This document shows, piece by piece, positions 34,261-46,167 of a stretch of 64,000 nt of DNA; the stretch's first letter is position 1, and each line of letters begins with the position of its first letter. Origin of the DNA: Myotis daubentonii (Eukaryota; Chordata; Mammalia; Chiroptera; Vespertilionidae); contig NC_081851.1 in assembly GCF_963259705.1 (NCBI RefSeq), positions 17,706,145 through 17,770,144 on the forward strand. Reading direction: 5' to 3'. The notes beneath the pieces were generated by a model. It did not search any database. It saw nothing but the letters and a program-made list of their open reading frames with translations, and was not told the origin of the DNA. Both the position numbers and the translations under genes were made by a program.

Positions 34261-35364
34261 TTATTCAAGAAGGAAGTCAAGTAGGTAGGAAGGAAGGACT
34301 TAGGAAGCATTGGTACTTGTAAGCATTTCAGTTGTTTGACATTTTTTCTCATGAATGTCAGAAAATACTTTATAAAAGCTTAATCACAAAAGCATTGCTT
34401 TTAAAAACGTCACACAATGCAAAAGGACATAGATTTAAAAATTTTAAATCCCCCTTTATTTCTGCACCAGTCTATATCTCTCTTCAAAAATAATCAATTA
34501 CTAATAGTTTTTGTGTCATTATTTAAAGATAAAAGTGGGATCATCCTATATGTTGGTTTTGCAACTCCTTTTTATTTAATATTTCTCGATGTTCATGTAA
34601 CTGACATACAATCCACAATGTTTGTATGCCACAATTTCACTTCTTCCCTGTGGGAAGGCATGCGGACTGCTGGCAGTTTGTTACTATTACAAATTCTTTG
34701 GGCACGTGTGTGGGCATTTCTGCTGGAAACGCTCTCAGAAGTGGACCTGCCAGCCCGAAGGGCTCACACTTTGGACTGCTCACAGGTCTTGCCCCACTGC
34801 ACCAGCTGACAACCGCACCACCAGGCATTTCCCTCTACATCAGAAGGATAATAATATGAAAACTGATTTTAAAAATTTAAATGTTTGAAGTTGATCTGTA
34901 TTTCAATAACACAGTGTAGAAACATGCCTTTGATTTTAATAAGATGACATGATGAAATTCTCTAAAGAGAAGAGGTTGTGTGGAAGGAGGGTCAGAGCCT
35001 TCACTTACACATTATGTAACTGCACCTATTCACCGAGGTTTTGAAGTCAGGTTTTGAGAGGCCACCGAGCTCACTGCAGAGAAACCCTCACCCTTGGTAA
35101 AGCCTGACCTTTGACCCTGTCTGCAGAACCTCCTGGCCATGGTGCCGACTGCAATAAAGGCCTAGGCTGTACATTCTACACAGGCCAGTGAAACAGAAAG
35201 AACAGCACATCTGGGACTTGGTGGCAGTGATTTAAGGTGAACTGCGTCAAGTAAGAAACCGTACTTGTGCACCCCTAGTAGCTGCTTCTACAATATCAAA
35301 GCCTCCTTTCTGTCTTCTCTCCCACTTGGCCCTCCCCTCGGGCTCTCTCTCTCCTGCTCCACTT
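34261..35364. other. Non-coding sequence; 34400-34850 may be an old repeat
   Basis: The 34400-34850 block (gtgggatcatcctatatgtt, ctgctggaaacgctctcaga, agtggacctgccagcccgaa) resembles a widespread ancient L1-associated repeat that I cannot name with confidence. The plus frames there (130, 88 and 77 codons) overlap one another and are unrecognised. Confidence 0.35.
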
Positions 35365-35690
35365 TCTTTTTTCAATTACAGTTGACTTACAATGTTAGAT
35401 TAGTTTCAGGTGTGCACAGTGGTTAGCCATTTACATAACTTACGATGTGGTCACTCCGATAATTCTAGTGCCCATCAGACACCAACACAGCTATCACAGT
35501 ATTACTGACCACATTCCCTGTGACTGTTTTGTAACTGGCAATGTGTACTTCTTAATCCCTTGTCCTTTTTCACCCCGTCCCCCAACTCACCTCTCCCCTG
35601 GCAACTGTCAGTTTGTTCTTTGTACCTGTAAGTCTATTCCCGTTCTTTTTGTTGTTGTCCCTCCATTTTTTAAAAAACTAAATTTCTATT
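35365..35690 (-). mobile_element. L1 3' UTR fragment
   Basis: Plus-strand caattacagttgacttacaa, gtttcaggtgtgcacagtgg, cttcttaatcccttgtcctt and tcacctctcccctggcaact are the reverse complement of an L1 3' UTR common in laurasiatherian mammals. The plus frame at 35447-35692 is incidental. Confidence 0.75.
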
Positions 35691-36111
35691 GAGGAATCAC
35701 CTGGCCACAGAAAACTCAAGAATATTCTGTTCACTTTATGTTTCTGAATAAACAACCAGGGAGGACTAAGTGAGGTGTACTAGTATAAGGAATACAGCAT
35801 TTATATGCGATTTTAAATTTGTATGGAACTGTGTACTATGGGATGACCCCAACACTCAGTGTCAAGGAACTTCCCACCAATACCACCTAAAATACTCTCC
35901 TATTCTCCCCAAACTCCAGAAATACAGAGACGTCCAGCTGACCTGCTTCCATGCTGCAGCCCCTACCCGCCATGCCACTCACTCCTGCTGCATCTGCAGG
36001 CATATCTGGTTCCAGAAGTACTTCCCCATCAGTACCTGACGCTTTTTTGCATAAAGCTCTACTCAAGAACCTGTCAGAAGCTCCCATCTGAAGTGAGCAG
36101 AGTTCAATCAA

Positions 36112-36907
36112 TGCCGGGGTCCAACCCCAGCGGGTCCAGGGGTCCCCAAAGGTGAGGACGGAGTCGGCGAAGAAGGAATGACACGGAGACAGCGTTCAGT
36201 TGATCAGCAGCCTAGCCAGGATCTCTAGCCCGGATCTCCAGCCAAGTTCTGGTCTGGATCTCCAGAGAGGTTCTGCTGGTTCTCCAGAGAGGTTCTGTCC
36301 AGGTTCTCCAGTCAGGTTCAGTCACCAGGTTCTAGTCAGGCTCTCCTGCCAATCTCCGCAGTCAGGTTCAGTCCAGGATCCCCTGCCATGCTCTCTCGCC
36401 AGGCTTTGCCTCCAAGCTCCGAGGCCAGTCCCTGTCCAGGATCCTCCGGCATGCTCTCGCCAGCGAAGTTCTTCTGTCTCTAGAGAAAGTTCTGTGTAGG
36501 TTCTGTGCCTAGGCTCTGTCTCTCTTGGTCCTGTCTTCCAAGCCCTGTGTTCTCAGTTCTGTCTTTTGTTGTCTTGTTGCATCTGTATTTATACCAGTTG
36601 ATTCTAATCCTGTCAATTTCTATTACAAAGGTTAGGGCGTTTCTTATCTCCATTCCAGGGAGTAAAGATTATGTAGCTTAAGCATGATTGTTTGTAGTTA
36701 AATTGATTAACTACCCGCCTGGCACTTAGTTAAGGAGTTCATCCCCTCCCTAACTTCAGGGGAAAATCCCTACCTGGGGATTCAACCTTTCTCGGAGAGG
36801 TGACCTTGGTTAAAACACAGCGCCAAGAAGGTGAGCAAACATATTAAGAACCGTATGCCATATATGCCAGGTCCCTTGAAACAGCAGGGATGGACCGGCT
36901 CCCGGCA
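36112..36907 (-). mobile_element. Solo LTR of an ERV2-like endogenous retrovirus, 6-bp TSD
   Basis: Bounded by tgccggg and cccggca inverted ends, and flanked by perfect aatcaa duplications at 36106-36111 and 36908-36913. A 6-bp duplication fits class II (ERVK-like) integration. On the minus strand the order is U3 (36907 downward), a TATA box (ggtataaatacag at about 36597-36585), then R/U5 ending near the plus-strand start. The R/U5 contains imperfect tandem units of about 25-30 bp (ggttctccagnnaggttct-like, 36230-36480). No gag, pol or env remains. It arose by LTR-LTR recombination. Copy age is unknown because a solo LTR has no partner to compare. Confidence 0.93.
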
Positions 36908-37148
36908 AATCAAAGGACTTTAAAGGGCTAGTAAGGTGTTTCCTGTGGTCATTCTATTCCCTGTCAAAAATATAGTCTTTTTTAACAGTTATTTACCCTA
37001 GATGTAAATGAACTGTTTTTGCAAACACACCTAATACATTCTAAAGAAGAGATTTACTTTTATTTTATTATTATTTTATGTCTTCAATAGTATTGTGAAG
37101 ATTTATTCAAATAATGGTTACTTTATTTGCCAAATTAAATGAAAGACA

Positions 37149-37255
37149 TCCTATCTGATAAAAGAGTAATATGCAAATTGACCATCACTTCACGATAAAG
37201 ATGGTGGCGCCAACAGCCAATAAGGAGGGAATATGCAAATTGATGTGACAAAGAT
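37149..37255 (+). mobile_element. HeliBat 5'-end fragment
   Basis: Starts TCCTATCTGATAAAAG after an A, then tatgcaaattgaccatcac and a ccaataaggagggaatatgc block. It matches the 5' ends of the other HeliBats, here in plus orientation. There is no 3' hairpin or CTAG; the sequence passes into a SINE at about 37256. Within it aagatggtggcgcc (37198-37211) resembles a YY1 site and agccaat a CCAAT box. Confidence 0.85.
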
Positions 37256-37448
37256 GTGACAGAGAGGAAGGGAGAGGGAGAAAGATATATAAACATCAAG
37301 GATGAGAATTATTGACTGGCTGCCTCCTGTATGCCCCCTACTGGGGATTAAGCCCACAACCCCAGCATATGCCCTTGACCAGATTGAACCCGGGACCCTT
37401 CAGTCTGCAGGCTGACACTCTATCCACTGAGCCAAACCAGTTAGGGCT
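37256..37448 (-). mobile_element. VES-type SINE, tail lost, fused to HeliBat
   Basis: Minus-strand head agccctaactggtttggctc ends at 37448. B-box and GA/CT-rich body are present, but the poly-A tail and preceding tail block expected near 37250 are missing. The sequence goes straight into HeliBat. No duplication is visible, so the junction probably arose by deletion or recombination. Confidence 0.88.
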
Positions 37449-37989
37449 TATTTACTTTTTTATATCATAATTTTATAGTCTTTCTTTCTAATGAGATACC
37501 CTTTAGGAGCAAAATATACATTTTATACCTTTTTATTTGTCCAGAATTGTGATGAAGATACAGTTGGCAAGTGCAGTAAATACTGAATTGAAGTGTTTAG
37601 TTGGGCATACATGACATAGGCACTACAAGTGAATATTACACATTTAAGAGCCCTGGCCCACAGACAGAATTATGAACTGCCAGTTTAATAAATAACATAA
37701 ATTGTGAATTGATAAGAAAGAAACAAATGATTAACCTTGGAAACATACCAGAGAGTTTATCTGATAAGCTGGGTCAATAAGCCTTAAAAATTTCCTACTT
37801 CCAACCCTTTCTGCAATGTCCACTGAGCACCCCACAGCCTTATAGACAGAACACAGACAGAAGTGGACCCCCCCTCCTCCCCCCACCCCACTAATTCAGA
37901 AATATGCTTGCAGAGTGAGAGAAATCTGAGCTCGCATGGCTTTTGCTTTTTGTTTTGGCCTTCTTAAGTCTTAACATTTTCCTCTATGT
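37449..37989. other. Non-coding sequence, nothing assigned
   Basis: AT-rich sequence ending in a C-rich run (37866-37890). No gene or repeat is recognised. Confidence 0.4.
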
Positions 37990-38215
37990 AATCCTCAAAA
38001 TAACAGCTACTCACCTGCATTGAGCACCTACCCCACGCCCAAAGTGATGCCCAGTGCTGTTACTGAATTCAACTGTCACTCCAGCCCTAAGGGACACAAC
38101 TTGTATGAGGACGCCAAGGCACACAGAGGGCCAGGCAGCTCCCAGCCAGCATTCTCACATCAGCATGGGATCCCAAAGCCCTAACCCTTATACTGACCAT
38201 GACCCCCACATCTCA
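37990..38215 (-). repeat. MIR SINE remnant
   Basis: The order cctgcattgagcacctaccc, atgaggacgccaaggcacac, agagggccaggcagctccca is the reverse complement of MIR. Diverged. Confidence 0.5.
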
Positions 38216-38309
38216 AATCTCAGAACAAGGTCGTGGTCAGGAAGAGCCCTTCCATAAGCAACCACATCTTAGGCGTGCCTTCTCTTTCACCAGCTCCTTT
38301 TCTCCCCGC

Positions 38310-38660
38310 ATCGTTCTTAGTCCTGTAGTTGCTCGTACCAACACTCCGACCACGTGTTGCTTCTAGCTCTCATGGCTGCACCCAGCGCCGGACCCAGCTC
38401 CACTGCCTTACGCAGCCTCTTCCAGCTGCCCACTCCGCACACCTCCTGCCACCAGACCAATTTTTCAGTAAGACATTTCCATTTCAGCTTAAATACTAAA
38501 ACAGCTCCCACTGCCTCAAGGCCCTGCTGACTGGTATCCTCATGTTGACCAACCTTATCTCCTATGACTGCCCCTGCTCCCAATGGGGCACACCTCCCCC
38601 TCGTCTCCCTTTCTCCTCCCTCCACACCAGCCTCCTTCCTGAACTCTGTCCTCTTCTCTC
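38310..38660 (+). repeat. L2 LINE remnant
   Basis: gcttaaatactaaaacagct, cccactgcctcaaggccctg, caaccttatctcctatgact and cacaccagcctccttcctga follow L2 order. A minus-strand frame (38317-38625) runs against it and is incidental. Confidence 0.6.
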
Positions 38661-41139
38661 CTGCTTCTGCTTACGCTAACCTCATTTTCTAAACCAAGCC
38701 CAGTGCTAATGCCAGTTACCCTAAAACGCTTCTCAGGTGTCTAGGCCCAGGATGTCTTTAATAAGTACTGTGCATTTCAAATGTGTGGATTTGGATTTGG
38801 CAACACTAAAGAATGCTAAATATTTGAGAAAGAAAGAAAAAAAAAGCCCACTTCTGGACAAAACCAAAAACCTTCTTATTTACTTTTCTGTTTTCACCGC
38901 ACATTCACCAATATACGCCAGTCCTCCCAACTCCCCTAATCTTGGCAAGTTTACGCTGCAGTTTTGTGAAACAAAGGTCACTTGCTCAGCCACAGATAAA
39001 TAAAAATTCACAAGCTTCTCTAGGAAAATCAATACAGGTACTAAAAAATCTAAGTTGATAATAAATTTTAGTTCCCCTTGCACATATCTCAGGAATGTCA
39101 CTGTTTACTGGAACCGCTGTAATATCAAGATATTTCACAGGGGTATTGATTTTGCCACTGAAGTGTGACTAAAGGGATAAATAAACTGCTCTTGGGGTCA
39201 ATCGATCCATTTATCTTCACTGGCATTTTATAAAAAGTCAAAGTAGCATAAACTTTGATAAATAAATGTTATCATGAAAGAAATATTGCTGACATAAGGA
39301 TTTGAGGGAAAAAGAACCGACAAGTCTGCTATCGGAACGACGCGCAATTGACCTAACGTTTGAGCAGTTTTTATGGGAGCTACCCACACACGAACATCTT
39401 TTTCACCCTTTCTACGTAAGCCATGTGGGCCCAAATAAAATTTTAAGCCCCAATGGCCAAGAAAAATAGGGGTCACAAATCAAGCCCCTGTGAAATAGAA
39501 ATGCAAGAGAAACAGAGTTTTGTTTTGTGTTCTGTTTAATCAGAAAGAAATGCTGGAGTCCCTAAGGTAGACAAATGTCTTTGGCTATTTGTACCTCATC
39601 ACGCATTCCCAAAGTATGTTTGGAAATAGCCCAGCTATTTAGACTTTAAAGAGTCATAATGGGCCACGCTCTGAAGTGGCTTCTTAGGGCTTTATTGTTA
39701 AGTGACGTGGTACTAATAACCACTTACCGGCACCACAATGATCCCATAAAGATTTCGACGTGAGGCCATGAGAACACACAGCATCGCGGCCGTCATAGGA
39801 ATTACGAGTCCAGAAGAATCTTCATTCAAGTGCAGGAAGAGTGGGCCCTGTGCGGAGGCTGTAACTTAGCAGGAGAAATGATACTGGCAAGAAGGTTTGC
39901 CTGCAGTTGTGTGCAGTTGTGTGAAGACAGCACTAACGCTGCAAGGACGCAAGTTGGTGCTGTACTTCCGGCCCAGGAATGACCAGTTAAATGACTCCCC
40001 AGGGAGTCGCACAGTGTTCAGGACGCAAGGACTGCTAAAGATTGTAAGTCAAGTTTAGGAGACCTCGGAAAGGGCTCTCAAACAAAACATGTCCCTAGTA
40101 TGCAGCTCTTCCATTCAAGCCCGGCCCTGGTTCTCTCCTCATTAACTACCAGGGCCCATTCAGAAGCTCCTGGTTTTTCCTTGTTTCTTCACAGGGACCA
40201 CTGCTGCCTTCAAATACCACCCCTCTCTACCCTCCATCCCCGCCCCCCCCCCCCACACACACACCCCAGGGGCACTTTCCAGGGTCCTGTTGGAGGAAAG
40301 CCTGCTCAGCATTTGGTGAGGCCACTGAAAGGAGTACATCTCCCGGGAGCTGGTGCAATGCCCAAAAGGACACAGTGGGCACCGGATACAATGGGATTTA
40401 CTGACTGAGAGTGTCTGGGTGGCCAGACCAGGCCTGGGATTCTCTGAGGGTCACAGGATGTTGGCAATGTGGTTCCAACAGCTGCTAACACTACCCTGGG
40501 CAGGAATGGAGCGGTAACCATGGGTACAGTCACAGGGGGAAATGCCCATGATGAAAAGCTGTCTGGCAGGCTTGGGCGGCCTCAGAAATAGGTCTGGCAC
40601 ATTCCCCTGATGGCAGGACCCTAGAAAGCATCCGTGGAGGGCACAATGCTAGTCACTTTCCTCCTCCTGCAGAGCTGTGGGTACAGGATTAGGCACAGCA
40701 GTCCAGAACTGCACGCCCCACTCTAACGGCAATGGCCCTTCTTGTCATTTGAGGAAACAGAATGTGCATACCCACGTGTGTGCATGCGTGTCCTCCAGCT
40801 AAGAATTTATTGCAGAAAGTCCCCCTGATATATGGCACTATAGAGAGAAGCGAGGTTTTGTTTGATGGGAATGCTTTTCAGTTTCCTGCCCAAACTCCTG
40901 AGGTACCCTGCCTTTCCAGTGCAGATTATTTGAGGCTTCCATTCCCTGCCAGGATGTCACCTACATGTGGGTTACAGAGCACAGCTGGAAAAAGCTGAAC
41001 ATAACCAGGCAGCCTGGGGCTTCATTTGGGTGCTTGGGCTACGGGCAATCTGAGTGACTCCACTAGGCCTCTCCCAGGTTCCAACAGGTTCTGCTAAACC
41101 CTGGGGGCTCTAAGCCCTGGCCCTCCCTGCCTTTCTCCA
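38661..41139. other. Non-coding sequence, little recognised
   Basis: Contains a C-rich to CA-rich run (40241-40265) and some GC-rich short frames (for example 40100-40408). The block at 39700-39810 holds several CpGs (tttcgacg, atcgcggccg). I recognise no gene and no clear repeat. Confidence 0.4.
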
Positions 41140-41800
41140 CGGCCAGCAGGAGTGAACTCATTATCTTGACGCCCTGCCCCCACCCGGCTTTTCTTCCCGT
41201 GATCACTATTTCTGAGAATGGCACCACCCACCGTCCCTCCAGCTACCCACGCTGACATTGTGGGAATCAGCCTCCATGGCTCCAGGGCTCCTTTCAACCT
41301 GCACACCACCCCGTTTCCCTGAGGAGCTCTACTCTGCACACTCTGCTCCTGCAGAAGCTAGTCTAGCTCCCACCGCCCTTCCTTCTTCTCTAGTTGCTGC
41401 AGTCCCTTCACCTCCCCACAGGCAGCTGAACTCACTGCAGCCACAGTGGTCTTTCCAAAACACCAGTCTCATCACATCACACACCCAGCCCCCCCGCCGC
41501 GTGAGACACTTTAATGGCTGTGCCCTTAGAAGGAAAGGCCAAATGCTTGTCGCAGCTAAGAAGGCATTTCAGGGTCTGGCATAGATGTATTTCTTAATTC
41601 CCTGCACACTTCCCAGTCCCAGTCTCTTCCAGTTCTCTCCTACACGTCTAGGTTTTGCAAATGTTTATCCCTCTGCCCCTGTGCATCATTTAAGTCTCTG
41701 CTTGGATGTAATTTGCTCCTCAAATCTGAAAGTGAGATCCCTTCTGCGTGCGCCTACAGAACTCCATGTGTGGTCACTAACACTGCTCATGAAATACAGA
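41140..41800 (+). repeat. L2 LINE 3' remnant
   Basis: gtgaactcattatcttgac, then acagtggtctttccaaaaca, caccagtctcatcacatcac, ctttaatggctgtgccctta and a later block tttaagtctctgcttggatg match L2 3' order. The plus frame at 41258-41584 (108 codons) lies inside it. Confidence 0.65.
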
Positions 41801-42142
41801 TTTCAGATCTATTAGGAAGTATGTTTGCTCATGACTGCTGAAACTGTAAGCTCATGCACTAAAAATTATAAACTTTAATAAACAGTATAAATAATTTATA
41901 GCCATATAAAGTCTTAAAATCTGGGAGCCACATGCTACAATTAGTACTGGCTTATAAATATACAATGGAGGAAATATTTCTTTTTTATGATCAGAAAAAT
42001 TGAGCATTTGTTTAAAATCAATGAGTGATAAATTCTAATTCCCAGTGGGTGACTTCTGGATAATGTTTAAATAAAGATAAATGTACAGTATACTATGTGT
42101 TTTTCAGTATATTCAGCTGAATTCAATTGTTTATTCAACTCA

Positions 42143-42913
42143 ACAATGCAGGTGTACCTCATATGCAGGTGTACCTCATATGCAGGTGTACCTCATATGC
42201 AGGTGTACCTCATCATGCAGGTGTACCTAATCAATGCAGGTGTACCTCACCATGCAGGTGTACCTAATCATGCAGGTGTACCTCATCATGCAGGTGTACC
42301 TCATCATGCAGGTGTACCTCATCATGCAGGTGTACCTCACCATGCAGGTGTACCTAATCAATGCAGGCGTACCTCATCATGCAGGTGTACCTCACCATGC
42401 AGGTGTACCTCATATGCAGGTGTACCTCACCATGCAGGTGTACCTCATATGCAGGTGTACCTCATCATGCAGGTGTACCTCATATGCAGGTGTACCTCAC
42501 CATGCAGGTGTACCTCATCATGCAGGTGTACCTCATCATGCAGGTGTACCTCACCATGCAGGTGTACCTCACCATGCAGGTGTACCTCATCATGCAGGTG
42601 TACCTCACCATGCAGGCGTACCTAATCAATGCAGGCGTACCTCATCATGCAGGCGTACCTCATCATGCAGGTGTACCTCATCATGCAGGTGTACCTCATC
42701 ATGCAGGTGTACCTCATATGCAGGTGTACCTCACCATGCAGGTGTACCTAATCAATGCAGGCGTACCTCATCATGCAGGCGTACCTCATCATGCAGGTGT
42801 ACCTCATATGCAGGTGTACCTCATCATGCAGGTGTACCTCATATGCAGGTGTACCTCATATGCAGGTGTACCTCATCATGCAGGTGTACCTAATCAATGC
42901 AGGTTTACCTCAT
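42143..42913 (+). repeat. 43-copy minisatellite, 17-19 bp unit, E-box bearing
   Basis: Forty-three units with the core atgcaggtgtacct, separated by cat, catc, cacc, aatc or aatca spacers, giving 17-, 18- or 19-bp periods. By my count the core is changed to gcgtacct in units 13, 27, 28, 29, 35 and 36, and to gtttacct in the last. Most units keep CAGGTG, a ZEB/SNAI-type E-box. Those with a cat spacer also create CATATG. Because 18 bp is a multiple of three and the unit lacks stops, frames of 176, 219 and 186 codons appear; these are artefacts. The array is likely polymorphic. Confidence 0.97.
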
Positions 42914-44870
42914 TTTCATGACAGCATGCTTTTGATACTGCATGCAAACTGAATTTGTGATTCAAAGTTGATTTTCAATGTCTCATTTGAGCAAATTCTC
43001 CATGTTCAAAGGAAAGAATCACCTCCTAATTTAACTTTCTTGAATGATTCAGACTTTCATAATTGGATTTACTTATAGCAATATTATAAAGTAATTAAAT
43101 TGATTTTAGTCACAGAATAAAGCACAGAGAACAAACAGTAACATAAGATACATACATGCACATTGCCAAGTTCCTACATAACACAGGGGCTGAAATGATT
43201 AAGCTGTCACTTAAACCTCTCATGCATAATGAGGGCAGAGACACAGGGAAGTTTAGCATTTACATTCTTCTGTATTCCATCTTCTCTTGCTAATTAAAAA
43301 ATTTTTACTCTCAATTTACAACTCTCAAGAACAGACACAGCATTCTGTATTGGGGCCATTTTTTCCTAGAAGTACAGAAATGAGTTTCTCAGGAGAATAA
43401 TCTCTATTTTCCCAATCAATAAACATGAAATAGTTGCTTAGGTGTGTATGCGTGTGTAACTATAATTGTTTCATTATACTCTATTCCAACAATTTTAAGA
43501 TGTTGTCAGTTGTGAGCTGTACCATGATGTTGTGTGCAATTTAGGAAGAAAAACTTCTGTCAACAAAATTATGACACATAATAGACCCTAAGTCACATTC
43601 CAATTCAGAGATGTTAAAATGTGAGAAAATATTCATCTTGAAACCAATGATACACAGTATAGACTCTTTTCTGCTTTATCCCCAGCATTTGGAACAGTGC
43701 TTGACAACAGTAAACACTCTATAAATATTTGCTAAGTGAATGAAAAACTAGTAAGTGAATTAAAACAGTGAAATAAATATCTTGCATATAGGGAAATTAT
43801 GAAAATTGCAGGAACTGCTCAAAAGTTTTAAACAGTAGTCGTCGTTTTATATGCCAAGTTGTCTCTTTTAAATTACAGCTCAGGAAATTGGACTATAAAT
43901 GATAATTACCTCTTTACAAACTTCTACTAAATAGATAACTGTCAGGTTTAAGTCATGCAAATAAAATCATATATAAATTTGATGAGAATTTTTAAACTAG
44001 ATTTTAAAGCGATTGATCACCCATTCTAACATTCTTTGCAAAGATTTTCCCTTGAGTTTTACTTGAAGCGCTTTCCTTACATCAGGCTTATCCCCAAGGT
44101 CTGGGGTATCTTCATGTCACTGAATAAACACCCCTTAGGCTTTATCGTGAATCATGCCTTACTTCACAATTGCTGACCACTTGCTGATGTCACCAATTAC
44201 AAATCTTCCCCCTAACTATACGTCATGGGCAATTCTTTCTTTATTAGATTGATCTTCCTCTAGCTGACATCATTTTAAGATATTCCCACTTCTGTAAACG
44301 AAGAAAGACTTCAAAAAGTTCTCATTTGTTGTTTGTATTGGCTAAGTTTTAGTCAATCACTTTATGCATCTTCTTTATAAATTCTATCTTTACCTGAAAA
44401 TTCCCACTTTTCCCTCTCACTTGTTCTACCTTCATGGGCTCATCAATATGACACTGGACACTGGTTATGTCACTTCTGCCATCTGACGCTCTATTGGGAA
44501 CAGAAGCTTGGCTGCCCCAAGCCTGGATCTGCATGTATCAACGCAGGTCTATTGGTTCTGGGGTGAATGTGTGTGTCCTCTGTGCTCAGAGCAGCACTGG
44601 AGAATCATTAAGCAAGGACACTGTGTTCTGGCTGCACAGTGAAATGCACACCTCTCATTAAATGGCAATCCCTTCATTTCTAAAGGTTGAACAGACAGTG
44701 GTCACAAATGAATTCCACTCGGTTAAATTTAAAATGCAGGAAATAAGTCCTATCCAAAAATACACTCTGGCTTGGGGCCCTTTTCACTTGATTTTGAATG
44801 AATTTTATGTTACACCCTTCCTCTCAGGATCTGTGACGCAAACACCCAGATTAGGCTCTGGAATCCGAAC
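42914..44870. other. AT-rich non-coding sequence
   Basis: No gene recognised. A short L2-type tail is listed separately at 43660-43745. The rest shows no clear repeat to me. Confidence 0.4.
43660..43745 (+). repeat. L2 3' tail remnant
   Basis: The string ctttatccccagcatttgga, acagtgcttgacaacagtaa, actctataaatatttgctaa and gtgaatga match the L2 3' terminus. Confidence 0.7.
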
Positions 44871-45027
44871 ACAGGCATACCAACTTTTACTGTGCGTCAC
44901 AGATACTGAGTTTTTACAAATCAAAGGCAAGACCCTCCACCCGCAAAATAATTACAACTCACTTTATTGTGACATTTTATTGCGGGGGTCCGGTACTAAA
45001 CCTGCAGTATCTCCAAGGTACGCATGT
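44871..45027. mobile_element. Tigger-type (pogo/TcMar) miniature element
   Basis: Left end acaggcataccaacttttac and right end ggtacgcatgt are inverted repeats of the Tigger terminus (acaggcatacctc). Inner blocks cttttactgtgcgtcacaga and gacattttattgcgggggtc followed by cagtatctccaaggta keep Tigger order. At 157 bp it lacks transposase. Diverged, so an old eutherian-era insertion. Confidence 0.75.
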
Positions 45028-45329
45028 ACTTGAATGCTCTGATTCAGCGGCCTTGTAGAGTTTTTAATTGAAAGAGGGCTTCTTTTTAACTGATAATACA
45101 TTTTCAGTGCAAACAATATCGGTGGCAACATTTCATTGCTTTGTTTTGTGTCTTCAATGATCAGCGTTGCCTTTGCCTCTCTCCCTAGAGTCCTCAGGTG
45201 CCCTCTTTCCTTGGAGAGAAAAAGAAGGTCCCAAAGGACTATGGCCAGTTCTACAACTGTCTCTCCTAGGACTCTCTGGGCCACTAACATCATCTACTTG
45301 GTTCTCTTCCTCAGAAGCCTTTTAGGGTC

Positions 45330-45541
45330 TAGTGGTTCTCAACCTTCTGGCCCTTTAAATACAGTTCCTCATGTTGTGACCCAACCATAAAATTATTTTC
45401 TTTGCTATTTCATAACTATAATGTTGCTACTGTTATGAATTGTAATGTAAATATCTGATATGCAGGATGGTCTTAGGCGACCCCTGTGATAGGGTCCTTT
45501 GACCGCCAAAGGGGTCGCGACCCACAGGTTGAGAACCGTTG
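45330..45541 (+). mobile_element. SPIN-type hAT MITE
   Basis: Ends tagtggttctcaaccttctg and ggttgagaaccgttg, with the shared interior (tgctactgttatgaattgta, tctgatatgcaggatggtct). Flanks are gggtct to the left and gtctggag to the right, so the left duplication seems partly deleted. It has the same internal deletion structure as the copies at 12237 and 31308. Confidence 0.93.
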
Positions 45542-46167
45542 GTCTGGAGTTACAGCCCTTCCCACACATCTGGTGCCTGCATCCCCCTGTGGCCATGCCC
45601 GCCAGCTGCACCAGATGCCTGGTGGCCCACCATTCTGCCTTCCCTTTCCTCCATTCTCCCCTCTGCTGTGGTCACCGTGGGGCTTCCTCCCACCCCTCCA
45701 TACCTCAGTACCTCCTGGGCTCCTCCTCCCTCCTCTGGGCTGTCACTCTACTCATTTCCTCCTCCCACTCTCTCCCACGCTACCCTATGGCAAGCATTCA
45801 AGGATGGAACTGTGCTGGGTGGGACATCTGACCGTGGCGAGCCATCCAGGCGGCTCTGTGCTCTTTCTCCAGAGTGGCACCCAGGTCTTCAAGGAGTGGC
45901 TCTGAAGACGCGTGTTCAAGTTCCTGCCAGCCTAACTCTGCTAGTTTGGGGAAAAACTTCTGATGGAACTTACGTAATAGCCCTCTTGGTCTTAGTGACC
46001 TTTCCCATCTGAGGGCAAGGATGGTCATCTGCTGACGTGCCTCCCATTTTCAGTCCAAATGCTTCTTGCCTGCCCTCCCACACTCCCTCCCTTTCTCTCA
46101 GAAATTAAGATTCTATCATCAGTTACAGTTTCTTCTCTTATCATCTTGGATGCTGATTATTATAAAA
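45542..46167. other. Pyrimidine-rich non-coding sequence, possible MIR at 45880-46030
   Basis: C/T-rich stretch (45620-45780). A MIR-like string (gtgttcaagttcctgccagc, cctaactctgctagtttggg, gtgacctttcccatctgagg) occurs at 45900-46020. Frames of 110-157 codons in this low-complexity region are incidental. Confidence 0.4.

Noticed and set aside
42143..42913. Direct repeats resembling a CRISPR array
   Set aside because: Units are only 17-19 bp, with no unique spacers and no cas genes, in a mammalian genome.
42095..42921. Open frames of 176, 219 and 186 codons
   Set aside because: They are translations of the minisatellite in three frames. The unit is mostly 18 bp and has no stop, so open frames follow automatically.
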